From Hymenobacter sp. YC55 (lineage in GTDB: Bacteria; Bacteroidota; Bacteroidia; Cytophagales; Hymenobacteraceae): a stretch of DNA of 64,000 nt. A model generated the notes under the pieces. That model was not told the DNA's origin, ran no database searches, and saw only the letters and a list, made by a program, of their open reading frames with translations. The translations under genes and the position numbers were made by a program. The stretch lies in assembly GCF_029433095.1 (NCBI RefSeq), contig NZ_JARNTX010000006.1:186001-250000 (forward strand). Direction: 5' to 3'. This document shows, one piece after another, positions 55,620 to 64,000 of the stretch. The number at the start of each line of letters is the position of its first letter. Within the stretch, counting starts at the first letter, position 1.

Positions 55620-56987
55620 TTATTGTGGGACTGCGCGGCCTACTGCACGGTCCAGGTTGATGGTGGCCGTTTGGTAGTCATACACGGCTTGCAAATACCC
55701 TAGTTTGGTGCGAGTCAAAGCCAATTCTGCATCGGTTAGGTCGAGGCGGGAGGCCATACCGGCGCGCCACCGGTCGCGGGTAATGCGGTAGCCGAGCGCC
55801 GCTGCGCCCACGGTTTGCTGCTGGCTTTCCACGCGGCGGCGGGTTTCCTGCACGCTTGACACGCTAGTCAGCACCTCCGCCCGAATTAGCTCCTGCTGGT
55901 TGGCCAGTTCTCGGTCGGTTTGCTGCCGTGTGATGCGGGCTTGCTCGGTTCGCGCCTGCACCCGGCCGCCGCTGTAAATGGGCACTGCCACCTGCACCCC
56001 GAGAAAAGAGCTTACCGGCCACTGATAATCGCCCAGCCGTAGGTTGTAGGCTTGGGCCTGGGCTTGCACCAAGCCATTGATGGCCAGTTGGGGCCGACCA
56101 GCCGCCGAAATTTGCCGGATTTGCTCTTGGTTGAAATCCTGCGTCAATTTCAGTTGACGCAATTCCGGGCGGTTTTCTAAGGCCAGAGCGTAGGCTTGCG
56201 CACTAGTCAGCGACTCGGCTTTATTATCGAAATACAATGAATCCTGCAAAGTCAGCGGTTCGTCGGCATCCAAGCCGATGGTGGTGGCCAGCAAGGTTTT
56301 GGCGATGCCGATGCCGTTGGAAAGACGCAGAATTTCGGGGCGCAGGTTCTCCACGTTGACGTAGGCCCGCAACGTATCGACCCGGGAAGCGCGGCCCTGG
56401 AGCAGCAGCGAGCGGGCATCGCGCAGCGCTTGCACATTGCGCCCTAGGCTCTGCTCTTGCAGCCGCAGCTGCTCTTCGATAATAAGCACGTCCAGGTAAG
56501 CTTTGCGCACGGCCGTCACTACGTTGTTGGCCGTTACGGCTGCCTCCGCGGTGCTGCGTACTTCATCAATGCCAGCCGCCCGAATTCCCGACTTCACTCC
56601 CGCCTGAAACAGCGGCTGATACACCCCTACAGACCCCACAAACGCTTGGTCGCCGCCCACGCGCAGGGCGGCTATCTGGTTGTCGGCCAAGCCGGCAAAG
56701 CTGCCCGGCAGGAAAGATACCGGCCGCTGAAAGTTATACAGGTACTGCCCGGTACCCGAGACCGTAGGCAGAGCCGCGCCCCGGGCTTCACGGGTGCGTT
56801 GGCTGGCTTTGGCTACCGCCAGGTTGGCAATTTGCAGGTCTCGGTTTTTCTCTTGCGCCAAAGCTACGGCGCCACTGATGGTAAGGGGTTTTGTTTGCGC
56901 AGCCGCGGTTTCAGCGAAAGCCAACAGGCCGGCAAGCAGGACGTAGCGCCAACTGGCGGGTGCGCCCAAAAAGGCAAAGAATTGCAT
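55620..56987 (-). CDS. TolC-family outer membrane efflux channel
   Basis: A 455-residue protein with a signal peptide (ending in TAAAQ). It has the two internally similar helical hairpins of outer membrane efflux proteins, with AVALAQEKNRDLQIANLAVAKA near the start and ALENRPELRQLKL in the second half. It forms the outer channel of the tripartite pump. It is the last gene of the operon, 37 bases after the pump gene. Confidence 0.93.
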   Translation of the reverse strand: MQFFAFLGAPASWRYVLLAGLLAFAETAAAQTKPLTISGAVALAQEKNRDLQIANLAVAKASQRTREARGAALPTVSGTGQYLYNFQRPVSFLPGSFAGLADNQIAALRVGGDQAFVGSVGVYQPLFQAGVKSGIRAAGIDEVRSTAEAAVTANNVVTAVRKAYLDVLIIEEQLRLQEQSLGRNVQALRDARSLLLQGRASRVDTLRAYVNVENLRPEILRLSNGIGIAKTLLATTIGLDADEPLTLQDSLYFDNKAESLTSAQAYALALENRPELRQLKLTQDFNQEQIRQISAAGRPQLAINGLVQAQAQAYNLRLGDYQWPVSSFLGVQVAVPIYSGGRVQARTEQARITRQQTDRELANQQELIRAEVLTSVSSVQETRRRVESQQQTVGAAALGYRITRDRWRAGMASRLDLTDAELALTRTKLGYLQAVYDYQTATINLDRAVGRAVPQ

Positions 56988-57024
56988 AAGAAATGACTTG
57001 AAAAGTCAGCTGTAGAGAAGATAG

Positions 57025-60000
57025 TTAGGCCGTGATGGCCTCCGCGGCGTGCGTTTCTTCAACCGGCGTGGGTTGGTGCTTGCGCGAGAGGAAGGAATAC
57101 ACCGCCGGAATAATGTAGAGCGTCAGCAAGCCGGCAAACAGCAGCCCGCCCACGATGACGGTACCTAGCGAACTGCGGCTGTTGACGGCCAAAGCAATGG
57201 GAATGGTACCGAAAATCATGGCCAGGGAGGTCATCAGAATCGGGCGGAAACGCGAGGCGGCGGCAGCTTGCGCGGCTTCTAAAGGCGTTAGGCCCTGCTC
57301 CTTGGCTTGGTTGGCAAATTCCACGATAAGGATACCGTTCTTCGTAATCAAGCCAATGAGGGTGATGATGCCGATTTGGCTGAACACGTTCAGGGTCTGG
57401 TCTAGCAGCCACAAGCTGAGTAGCGCCCCCGTGAGTGCCAGCGGTACGGTAAGCAGGATGATGAGCGGGTCAATCAGGCTCTCAAACTGCGCCGCCAAAA
57501 TCAAGTAAATCAGCACCAGCGCAAAGCCGAAGGCGAAAATCAAACTGGAAGCACTCTCGGCAAAGTCGCGCGATTCACCGGCCAGCGAAGTTTTGATGGT
57601 GGGCGGCAGCACTTGCTTGGCAATGCGGTTCATCTCGGCCACGCCGTCGCCCACAGTCATGCCGGGCGCCAAACCAGCCGATACGGTAGCCGACAGCGCT
57701 TGGTCGTAGCGGTAGATAGCGGCCGGGCTGATGCTCTCCTTGAAGGTTACGAGGTTGTCGAGCGACACCATTTCGCCGCTGCGGGTGCGGGCGTACACGG
57801 CGCGCAACGCCGCCGGCGTGTTGCGGTCTTGGCGCTGAAGCTGACCGACCACGTCGTACTGCCGGTCGTTGAAGATAAAGTAGCCATAGCGCTGTCCGCT
57901 CAGGGCCAACTGTAAGCTGCGGGCAATTTCCACCACCGAAATACCAAGCTCGGCGGCTTTGTCGCGGTTGATGCTGAGCACCAGTTCCGGCTTATTCACC
58001 TTCAAATCCGAGTCGACGAAGCGCAGTATGGGGCTCTTGCGGGCCTCTTCCAGGAACTTAGGCAGCACGTCCGTAACGGCTGCTAGGTTTGGCCCTTGTA
58101 GCACAAAGTTGACGGGCTGCCCACCCCCGAAGCGGCTGCCGATAGTGGGCGGCTGCGAGGGAAACACCAGCACGCCCCGGAAATTCTGGGCGTTGCGACC
58201 GAGCACGGCCGCTATCTGGGCTTGCGTGGCGGGGCGGTCTTCGGCTTTTTTCAGGAAGGTTTGCTGAATGGCCACGTTTACCGGTGCAGGCGGGCCAAAA
58301 GTCAGCGCCAGCAGCGAGTACGTCTGGAACAAACCCAGACTCTTAGTGGAGTCGACCACGAACTTCGACAGCTCGTTCATGTACTTCTCGGTGTACTCGT
58401 ACGACGAGCCTTCTGGCGCCACCACTACCATCGCCACCTGCGACCGGTCTTCTAGCGGAGCCAGCTCGGACGGCAGCAAACGGCCCACGCCGTAAATCAG
58501 GGCCACGCTGGCGACCAGTACGGGCAGCGCCACCCAGCGCTGGCGCAGAAACCACGCAAGGGAGCGTTCATAGCCGTGGTTCAGGCCCACAAACAGCGGT
58601 TCGGTTTTGCGGTACAGCCAGTTCGGCTGGTCCTGATGCTTCAGCAGGTAAGCACTCATCATCGGCGACAAGGTCAGGGCCACGAAAGCCGACACCGTGA
58701 CCGAGCCGGCCACCACCACCGCAAATTCCTGAAACAGCTTGCCCGTGATGCCCGGCAAAAACAGGATGGGTAGAAACACGGCCGCCAGCGTGATAGTAGT
58801 GGAAATTACGGCGAAGTAAATTTCAGCCGAGCCCTTGAAGGCGGCTTCCAGCGGCGTCATACCGGCTTCCACCTTGGCATAAATGTTTTCCAGCACCACA
58901 ATGGCGTCGTCGACCACCAGCCCGATGGCCAGCACCAAGCCCAGCAAGGTGAGTACGTTGATGGAATAGCCGGCCAGGTACATAATAAAGAACGCCGACA
59001 CAATGCTGACCGGAATGGCTACCACTGGAATGATAGTAGAGCGCCAGTCGCGCAGGAACACGAACAAAATAAGTACCACCAGTCCGAAAGCCACAAGCAG
59101 CGTTTCTTCCACCTCCGAGATAGACGCCCGAATCGACTCGGTGAAGTCCTTACCGATGGTCATTTCATACTCGGGTGGCACTTCCTTGCGCAGTTCTTTG
59201 AGGCGCCGGTTGAACTCGTCGGCAATGGCAATTTCGTTGGCCCCGCGCTGCGGCTCCACGAATACGCCCACCGAGGCCGAATTGCCCCGCATGCCGTTGA
59301 GCACGGCGGTACGTTCGTTCTCGGCACCTAGCTCGGCCGTGCCGATGTCGCGAAAGCGCACGATGCTGTTGCCGTCCTGCTTAACAATCATGTTGTTGAA
59401 ATCCTCGGCCTGCACCAGGCGGCCCAGCGTGCGCACCGTCAGCTCGTTGCGGTCACCTTCGATGCGGCCGCCGGGTAGGTCCACGTTTTCCTGGCGCAGG
59501 GCCTGCTCCACATCGGCGGGCGTGAGCTGGTAGGCGGCCAGCTTGGCCGGGTCGATGCGCAGGCGCATGGCGTACTTTTTCTCGCCCGCAATACCCACGC
59601 GCTTCACGCCGGGAATAGTCTGCATGCGCTCCTTGATGATGGTAGAAGCTATGTTGCTGACTTCCAGGATACTTTTGGTTTTGCTTTCAATCAACATAAA
59701 CACCACGGCATCACCGCCCGAGGCTTTTTCCACCACCGGCGGGTCCACGTCGGCGGGCAGCAGGCGAATGGCCTTGGCCACCTTGTCGCGTACATCGTTG
59801 GCGGCCGCCTCTAGGTCGGCATCTAGGTTGAACTCCACGGTAATCACGCTGGCTGCCTCCCGCGACACCGACGAAATGGTGCGAATGCCGTTGGCCTCGC
59901 CAATGGACTCTTCCAGCGGCTTGGTAATCTGGTAGGCCACCACATCGGGGCTAGCGCCGGGGTACGACGTGGTAACAGTCACGATGGGCGAATCGGTGAC

Positions 60001-60114
60001 GGGGTACTCGCGCACCCCCAGGTAGGAAAAGCCCACCAGCCCAAACAAAATAATAAGGACGGACAGCACCCCGGCCAACACGGGCCGCTGAATGCTAACG
60101 CTCGATAAACTCAT
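57025..60114 (-). CDS. RND efflux pump, HAE1/AcrB type
   Basis: A 1029-residue inner membrane drug/proton antiporter. The start SIQRPVLAGVLSVLIILFGL is typical of the hydrophobe/amphiphile exporter subfamily. The conserved transmembrane segment GLVLAIGLVVDDAIVVLENI holds the paired aspartates of the proton relay, and a second set of segments follows near LTGALLSLWLLD. It is full length. It works with the membrane-fusion protein upstream and the TolC-like channel downstream. Confidence 0.95.
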   Translation of the reverse strand: MSLSSVSIQRPVLAGVLSVLIILFGLVGFSYLGVREYPVTDSPIVTVTTSYPGASPDVVAYQITKPLEESIGEANGIRTISSVSREAASVITVEFNLDADLEAAANDVRDKVAKAIRLLPADVDPPVVEKASGGDAVVFMLIESKTKSILEVSNIASTIIKERMQTIPGVKRVGIAGEKKYAMRLRIDPAKLAAYQLTPADVEQALRQENVDLPGGRIEGDRNELTVRTLGRLVQAEDFNNMIVKQDGNSIVRFRDIGTAELGAENERTAVLNGMRGNSASVGVFVEPQRGANEIAIADEFNRRLKELRKEVPPEYEMTIGKDFTESIRASISEVEETLLVAFGLVVLILFVFLRDWRSTIIPVVAIPVSIVSAFFIMYLAGYSINVLTLLGLVLAIGLVVDDAIVVLENIYAKVEAGMTPLEAAFKGSAEIYFAVISTTITLAAVFLPILFLPGITGKLFQEFAVVVAGSVTVSAFVALTLSPMMSAYLLKHQDQPNWLYRKTEPLFVGLNHGYERSLAWFLRQRWVALPVLVASVALIYGVGRLLPSELAPLEDRSQVAMVVVAPEGSSYEYTEKYMNELSKFVVDSTKSLGLFQTYSLLALTFGPPAPVNVAIQQTFLKKAEDRPATQAQIAAVLGRNAQNFRGVLVFPSQPPTIGSRFGGGQPVNFVLQGPNLAAVTDVLPKFLEEARKSPILRFVDSDLKVNKPELVLSINRDKAAELGISVVEIARSLQLALSGQRYGYFIFNDRQYDVVGQLQRQDRNTPAALRAVYARTRSGEMVSLDNLVTFKESISPAAIYRYDQALSATVSAGLAPGMTVGDGVAEMNRIAKQVLPPTIKTSLAGESRDFAESASSLIFAFGFALVLIYLILAAQFESLIDPLIILLTVPLALTGALLSLWLLDQTLNVFSQIGIITLIGLITKNGILIVEFANQAKEQGLTPLEAAQAAAASRFRPILMTSLAMIFGTIPIALAVNSRSSLGTVIVGGLLFAGLLTLYIIPAVYSFLSRKHQPTPVEETHAAEAITA

Positions 60115-60149
60115 CAGCTACAACAATGAAATCAAGAAGAAAAAGGAGC

Positions 60150-61262
60150 TTACTTGGTTGAAGCCAAACGCACCGGTACGCCCGGGCCTAGCCGCAGCAG
60201 GTTGGTGGTGATAACCGTGTCGCCAGCGGCAAGCCCGGTTAGTACTTGCACCAGGTTGCTGCTCCGGGAGCCGGTAGTTACCTCACGGTAGTCGGCCTTG
60301 CCGCCTTTGATGGCGAACAGGGCGTAGCCTTTGGCAGTAGGAATCAGCGCCTGTGTGGGCACCATCAAAGCATCGGTGCTAGCGTGCAAGGCAAAGCTGA
60401 TTTTGGCCGACATACCCGGCACTAACTGGCGCTTGGCGTTGGGGCTGATGGCTTTTACCAGCAAGCTGCGGGTGCTCACATCGGTGCGCGGCTCTGTGGC
60501 AATGATGCGGGCCGATTGCGCGGCCGTCCCGTTTTCGGTGGTGAACTGAATGGTTTGGCCGGGTCGCACTTCGGCGGCGTAGCGCTCTGGCACCGTGAAA
60601 GATACTTCCACCCGGCTTACATCTTCCAAGGAAGTCAGCACCGTGCTTGGCGTTACGTAAGCGCCCACATCCACTTTATTCAAGCCAATTCGGCCGGCAA
60701 ATGGCGCCCGGATTTGGGTCTTGGCTAGGTCCACATCCACAGCCTTGATATCGGCCTGCAGTACTTGCAGGTTGGTTGATACCTGGTCGTATTCCTGCTG
60801 CGTCACCGACTCGGTGCGAAGCAGGCCGCGCATGCGCCCATCGTCGAGCAGGGCCAGCTTTTCCTGGAGCTTGAGTTTGTGGCGCCGCGCTTGTAAGTCG
60901 GCATCATCGAGTTTGAAAAGTAGCGTGCCTTGGGCTACGGTGGTGCCTTCGTGGGCGTAGATGCCCGTCACTTTGCGGGCTACTTCGCTCACCAGCTGCA
61001 CTTCCTGGTTGGCCTGAATGGTGCCGGTGGCTTGCAACTCGTCGGAGGAGGCGGTGGGACGCACCACGTACTCATCTACGAGCACAACCGGGGGCGGGCC
61101 AGCCGCAGCCGGCGTGGCGGTAGCTGCGGCGGCTTTCTTGGCTGATAACACTTTGGGCAGGCCGAAGCCAAGCAAAACGACCAGTACGAGGGCGCTTAGG
61201 AGCAGCACCCGAGGTTGGGTGAAGTTGAAGGTCATGGGTTGGTTAAGGAAGATGAAACGCAT
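60150..61262 (-). CDS. RND efflux periplasmic adaptor (membrane-fusion protein)
   Basis: A 370-residue adaptor. Two in-frame ATGs are possible: 61262 and 61235 (MTFNFTQPRVLLLSALVLVV), and the second gives a more usual N-terminus. After a membrane anchor, the lipoyl-like domain has GTIQANQEVQLVSEVARKV and AHEGTTVAQGTLLFKLDD, with a coiled coil between (QARRHKLKLQEKLALLDD), then IRAPFAGRIGLNKVDVGAYV. It links pump and channel. An ArsR-type palindrome lies 117 bases before the first ATG, and the pump gene follows after 35 bases. Confidence 0.93.
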   Translation of the reverse strand: MRFIFLNQPMTFNFTQPRVLLLSALVLVVLLGFGLPKVLSAKKAAAATATPAAAGPPPVVLVDEYVVRPTASSDELQATGTIQANQEVQLVSEVARKVTGIYAHEGTTVAQGTLLFKLDDADLQARRHKLKLQEKLALLDDGRMRGLLRTESVTQQEYDQVSTNLQVLQADIKAVDVDLAKTQIRAPFAGRIGLNKVDVGAYVTPSTVLTSLEDVSRVEVSFTVPERYAAEVRPGQTIQFTTENGTAAQSARIIATEPRTDVSTRSLLVKAISPNAKRQLVPGMSAKISFALHASTDALMVPTQALIPTAKGYALFAIKGGKADYREVTTGSRSSNLVQVLTGLAAGDTVITTNLLRLGPGVPVRLASTK

Positions 61263-61378
61263 CGATTCATAATAATGCGTTGATGTTTTTGGTAATAGAA
61301 AATGGTTAACTCCTGGTATTACCCCGCTTAGTGAACCAGTTTCGGCTGTAAGCTCAGGTTAGCGGGTTTACTTTTCCA

Positions 61379-61400
61379 TCAACACATGTACAAGTGTTAA
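61379..61400. promoter_or_regulatory. ArsR-type operator upstream of the efflux operon
   Basis: AACACATG-TA-CAAGTGTT (61381-61398 core) matches the palindrome before the arsR gene except for one arm base. It lies between the regulator gene and the adaptor gene, so it should control the efflux genes. Confidence 0.75.
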
Positions 61401-61454
61401 TGTTTTAAAATAAAAAAATCAGCTGCCTATTTCTAGCAACTGATCAGGCGAAAA

Positions 61455-61736
61455 CTACTTCGTTTTCAGTAACTGTAAGAAGACTTCCAGCTCTTCGAGC
61501 TTCTCGGCATTCACCGACAGATACACGCAACGACCTTCTTTGTGCGACTCCACTAACCCTGCCTCCACCAATGCTTTGACGTGGTGCGACATCGAGGGCT
61601 GACTGACCGGCGCTACGTCAAACAACTCTGAACAGCCAACTTGCGGAGCCTGCGCCTGGGCAATCTCCTGCAAGATGCGTAGGCGGTTAGGGTCACTGAG
61701 GGCTTTAGCGATTTTGACGAGCGACTTGGTATCCAT
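61455..61736 (-). CDS. ArsR-family transcriptional regulator
   Basis: A 93-residue winged-helix regulator. The pattern KALSDPNRLRILQEIAQAQ, the recognition region SQPSMSHHVKALVEAGLV and the wing KEGRCVYLSV are typical. The metal motif ELCVCDL of classical ArsR/SmtB is absent; two cysteines (C35 and C70) are the only ones, so the signal may be a thiol-reactive compound or something else. It lies upstream of the efflux operon on the same strand, with the same palindrome in front of itself and in front of the pump genes. Confidence 0.94.
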   Translation of the reverse strand: MDTKSLVKIAKALSDPNRLRILQEIAQAQAPQVGCSELFDVAPVSQPSMSHHVKALVEAGLVESHKEGRCVYLSVNAEKLEELEVFLQLLKTK

Positions 61737-61751
61737 TGCTTGTAAAAGTAC

Positions 61752-61773
61752 TCAACACATGCACATGTGTTGA
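61752..61773. promoter_or_regulatory. ArsR-type operator upstream of arsR
   Basis: A perfect 22-bp palindrome with arms CAACACATG and CATGTGTTG around CA, plus one more pair outside. It lies 16 bases before the arsR start codon, so it should give autorepression. Confidence 0.8.
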
Positions 61774-61910
61774 TGGGTGTTTAACTGCATTGCTCATTGA
61801 TTGGTTCTACTTATCTCTTTCAAAGAGTCTTTTCCATTTCATAGAGTAGCCTTATTGTACAAGTAGCCAAGCTGTTCTGACGGCTTCTAAATTTTAAATA
61901 GATTTTTGGA

Positions 61911-61932
61911 AATAGACTAAAAGGTCTATTTA
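61911..61932. promoter_or_regulatory. TetR operator 1 (before the tetR gene)
   Basis: Arms AAATAGAC and GTCTATTT are exact reverse complements 6 bases apart. The site ends 25 bases before the TetR start codon. Two related sites lie before the SDR gene. The TAGAC/GTCTA core recalls operators of NemR- and LmrA-like TetR proteins. Confidence 0.8.
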
Positions 61933-61957
61933 TTTGCAGCAGCTAACAAGCAGAATC

Positions 61958-62548
61958 ATGAGCAAAGCCGAGCGCACCAAGCAACGTATTATCGAGCAGG
62001 CCGCGCCTCTTTTCAACCAGAAGGGAATTGCCGGCACCACCATCGACGATGTGTTGCAAGCGGCGGACGTAGCCAAAGGCTGCCTCTACAGTCACTTTGA
62101 AAGCAAAGAAGACTTATCGCGGCAAACTGCTGACTTCCTGCTCGATAAGATTACCTGCCGCATCCAGTTGGCCATGAGCCAAGCAACCACGGCCAAAGGC
62201 CGCATCTTTGCCTACCTGGACTTCTGCAAAAATCCGCTGGATACGGCCATCACCGGCGGTTGTCCGATCTTCAACCTTGCTGTGGAGGCAGATGACAATA
62301 ACCCGGCAGTGAAGCAGAAAGTCGGGGCCAAACTGTTGGCAGCACAGGCCATGTTCAGCAACATTTTGCAAGAAGGCATTACGAACGGCGAGTTTGCCTC
62401 TACGCTGAACGCAGCAGATTTTGCGTTCAAAATGTTTTCGGCCATTGAAGGGGCTATAGTGATTTGCCGAATCCTCAATACCAGTCTACCTATTCAACAG
62501 CTAATCAAAAGCCTTAAAGCCGAGTTGGAAGCTCACGTACCTAGCTGA
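61958..62548 (+). CDS. TetR/AcrR-family regulator (NemR/AcuR-like)
   Basis: A 196-residue regulator; the ATG at 61958 is preferred to an upstream TTG. The N-terminal HTH is clear (GTTIDDVLQAADVAKGCLYSHF). The ligand domain has GGCPIFNLAVE with C102, in the position of the electrophile-sensing cysteine of NemR-like proteins. One operator lies before the gene and two after it, so it should repress itself and the SDR gene. The signal may be a reactive aldehyde or quinone (inference from the family). Confidence 0.92.
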   Translation: MSKAERTKQRIIEQAAPLFNQKGIAGTTIDDVLQAADVAKGCLYSHFESKEDLSRQTADFLLDKITCRIQLAMSQATTAKGRIFAYLDFCKNPLDTAITGGCPIFNLAVEADDNNPAVKQKVGAKLLAAQAMFSNILQEGITNGEFASTLNAADFAFKMFSAIEGAIVICRILNTSLPIQQLIKSLKAELEAHVPS

Positions 62549-62565
62549 GCTTTTTTTTGGCATCG

Positions 62566-62587
62566 AAATAGACTAAAAAGTCTTTTT
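62566..62587. promoter_or_regulatory. TetR operator 2 (before the SDR gene)
   Basis: AAATAGAC at 62566-62573 is followed 6 bases later by GTCTTTTT, one base off the perfect arm. It lies 18 bases after the TetR stop codon. Confidence 0.75.
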
Positions 62588-62640
62588 CTAGCTCCAAGTG
62601 GCTTCCTGACCTCAGCAAAGAGCACCTAGCCTTCGCTTAA

Positions 62641-62662
62641 AAATAGACCATAAAGTCTTTTT
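62641..62662. promoter_or_regulatory. TetR operator 3 (before the SDR gene)
   Basis: AAATAGAC at 62641-62648 followed 6 bases later by GTCTTTTT. It starts 75 bases downstream of operator 2 and lies 35 bases before the SDR start codon. Confidence 0.75.
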
Positions 62663-62697
62663 TTAAATTTTTCACCTCACTTTTTTCTCTTACTACC

Positions 62698-63438
62698 ATG
62701 AACGTTTCCAACAAAACCATCTTAATCACCGGCGGTGGTTCCGGTATCGGTTTTGCCACTGCTCAGCTTCTAAGCCAGCACGGCAACCGCCTCATCCTCA
62801 CGGGTCGCAATGAAGTGAGGTTGCGCGAAGCCGCTGCGCAACTGCCCAATGCCACCGCTATTGCTTGCGACCTGAACGATGCCGCGGCCGTAGCCCAACT
62901 AGTAAGCCGTGTGCAGCAAGAATTCAGTGACCTGAGCCTGCTAATCAACAATGCTGGCCAAGCCTACACCTACCAACTGTCGGCCGCAGCCGACGCCGCT
63001 AGTAAAGCCGGCGAGGAAATTGCCACCAATTACTTGGCCGTGTTGCGCCTGACCGAGCACCTCTTGCCGCTATTGAGTCAGCAGCCAGAAGCTGCCATCG
63101 TGAACGTGACGTCCATTGTTGCATTTGCGCCGAGCGCAGCTGTTCCAACTTACTCGGCTAGCAAAGCCGCCTTGCACTCCTACACGCAGGCACTGCGCCA
63201 TACACTCGCTCAATCAACCAGCATCCGCGTGTTCGAGCTGATGCCGCCATTGGTTAACACCGATTTCTCGCAAGAAATCGGTGGGGCAAACGGGATACCT
63301 CCGCAGCAAGTAGCCGAGGAGCTGCTGGCAGGCCTGGAGCAAGATTCCTACGAAATTCGTGTTGGACAGACGGCACAGTTCTATGAGTTTCATCGAGCGT
63401 CGCCAGCTGAGGCATTCGCCTCCTTGAATCTAGGCTAG
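62698..63438 (+). CDS. SDR-family oxidoreductase (DltE-like)
   Basis: A 246-residue short-chain dehydrogenase. The cofactor motif TGGGSGIG is at residues 11-18, NNAG near residue 83, the catalytic serine is in VNVTSIVAF and Y152-x-x-x-K156 is in YSASKAA. It resembles the DltE-like branch of unknown substrate. Two TetR operators lie in its promoter region. It is followed by the remnant of a drug transporter gene, which suggests the locus once held a detoxification set. Confidence 0.92.
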   Translation: MNVSNKTILITGGGSGIGFATAQLLSQHGNRLILTGRNEVRLREAAAQLPNATAIACDLNDAAAVAQLVSRVQQEFSDLSLLINNAGQAYTYQLSAAADAASKAGEEIATNYLAVLRLTEHLLPLLSQQPEAAIVNVTSIVAFAPSAAVPTYSASKAALHSYTQALRHTLAQSTSIRVFELMPPLVNTDFSQEIGGANGIPPQQVAEELLAGLEQDSYEIRVGQTAQFYEFHRASPAEAFASLNLG

Positions 63439-63454
63439 GTCCCCTGAAAGACTT

Positions 63455-63613
63455 TGCACAGGGCGCGGCGCTATCAACATGATGCAGCAGCTTGGCGGCT
63501 CGTTCGGCATTGGCATCGTCAATATCTCTCTGGCGGCCATGCCCTTGCTGCTACTCGTGCTACGCCGACCCAAAAACAGTGCGCCGGTAACCGTCAGCTT
63601 ATCGGACCACTAA
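63455..63613 (+). pseudogene. Remnant of a DHA2/EmrB-type drug transporter gene
   Basis: The frame ending at 63613 reads GRGAINMMQQLGGSFGIGIV, a hallmark of the late part of EmrB-type 14-helix transporters, and then jumps to LAAMPLLLLVLRRPK, as in their last helix and tail. The front of the gene is missing (a stop codon in frame at 63431) and sequence between the two blocks is deleted. It is thus a decayed remnant behind the TetR/SDR pair. Confidence 0.75.
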
Positions 63614-63642
63614 GTGCGATTTTCATTTCTACGTGCAAACAT

Positions 63643-64000
63643 ATGCCTGATTTCAAACGTGTAGTCGTGACGGGGGTGGGAGCCTTGACGCCCATTGGCA
63701 ACGACGCGGCTAATTTTGGCCGCGCCCTCGTAGCTGGCGTGAGCGGGGCGGCTCCCATTACCCATTTCGATGCTACAAAATTCAAAACTCGCTTCGCCTG
63801 CGAGGTAAAAGGCTTCAATCCGCTCGATCATTTCGAGCGTGCCGAAATCCGCAAATACGACCCATTCACGCAGTATGCCTTGGTAGCGGCGGATGAGGCT
63901 ATCCGCCATGCGGAGCTAGATTTCAATAAGTTGAACCGCAACCGTATTGGTGTCATCTGGGGTTCGGGGGCGGGCGGGTTGCTAACCTTGCAAGAGCAGA
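63643..64000 (+). CDS. Beta-ketoacyl-ACP synthase II-like protein, N-terminal part (cut by window edge)
   Basis: The frame opens with ATG at 63643 and runs off the right edge. The first 119 residues (KRVVVTGVGALTPIGND, then PITHFDATKFKTRFACEVKG and RIGVIWGSGAGG) match FabF-type condensing enzymes, which elongate fatty acids on ACP. The catalytic cysteine lies outside the window. No acpP is seen upstream, where fabF often has it; instead the transporter remnant precedes it. Confidence 0.93.
   Translation, partial: MPDFKRVVVTGVGALTPIGNDAANFGRALVAGVSGAAPITHFDATKFKTRFACEVKGFNPLDHFERAEIRKYDPFTQYALVAADEAIRHAELDFNKLNRNRIGVIWGSGAGGLLTLQEQ

Noticed and set aside
1..64000. CRISPR arrays, tRNA and rRNA genes
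   Set aside because: No short regularly spaced repeats and no tRNA- or rRNA-like sequences were recognised; a covariance-model search would be needed to exclude them fully.

Overview
The window is a stretch of a Bacteroidota chromosome, most like the family Hymenobacteraceae (Hymenobacter or a close relative). The evidence is a SusC/SusD pair, type IX secretion (T9SS) sorting domains of both type A and type B (gliding-motility CTD), a PorP/SprF protein, a propeller-type sensor kinase, TAnnTTTG promoter elements, few Shine-Dalgarno sites, and a G+C-rich coding style. No rRNA, tRNA or CRISPR array was seen.

Region 1 (1-28 kb) is a polysaccharide utilisation locus. It starts with the 3' part of a LacI-type regulator, then susC, susD and a DUF3823 lipoprotein, followed on the same strand by secreted GH2, glutaminase-family and GH127 proteins. 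A T9SS cargo/partner pair (a 1340-aa repeat protein with a gliding-motility CTD, and a PorP/SprF protein) lies in the middle on the other strand. The locus then continues with GH97, GH92 and a secreted PHP-like protein. An 18-bp LacI-type operator occurs twice in front of susC and once in front of GH92, tying the two halves together. An AraC regulator and an SDR follow.

Region 2 (29-38 kb) is mixed housekeeping and accessory material: HxlR regulator with a divergent HSL-type esterase, a Dabb protein, a barstar-like protein, a VC1184-type cysteine desulfurase-like enzyme, HelD, an orphan tyrosine recombinase, a DinB-family protein and a small secreted protein.

Region 3 (38-54.5 kb) is the most unusual part. 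An AraC regulator and a propeller histidine kinase/NarL-type response regulator pair sit among envelope genes: a FISUMP lipoprotein, an unknown lipoprotein, a DUF3575-like barrel, a T9SS cargo protein and a PKD/beta-helix-like lipoprotein. Five of these promoters share a 66-bp element of completely fixed geometry: two TCCG-containing half-sites exactly 21 bp apart, then exactly 28 bp to a TAnnTTTG element. This looks like an undescribed, locally clustered regulon for surface proteins.

Region 4 (54.8-64 kb) has a NudK-like Nudix hydrolase, an ArsR-controlled RND efflux operon (ArsR, membrane-fusion protein, HAE1 pump, TolC-like channel) with matching ArsR palindromes in both promoters, a TetR/SDR pair with three matching TetR operators, a decayed remnant of a DHA2-type drug transporter, and the start of a FabF-type ketoacyl synthase cut by the window edge.

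A further recurring trait is that every convergent gene junction carries a long, near-perfect inverted repeat (16-31 bp stems) of unrelated sequence, presumably a bidirectional terminator.
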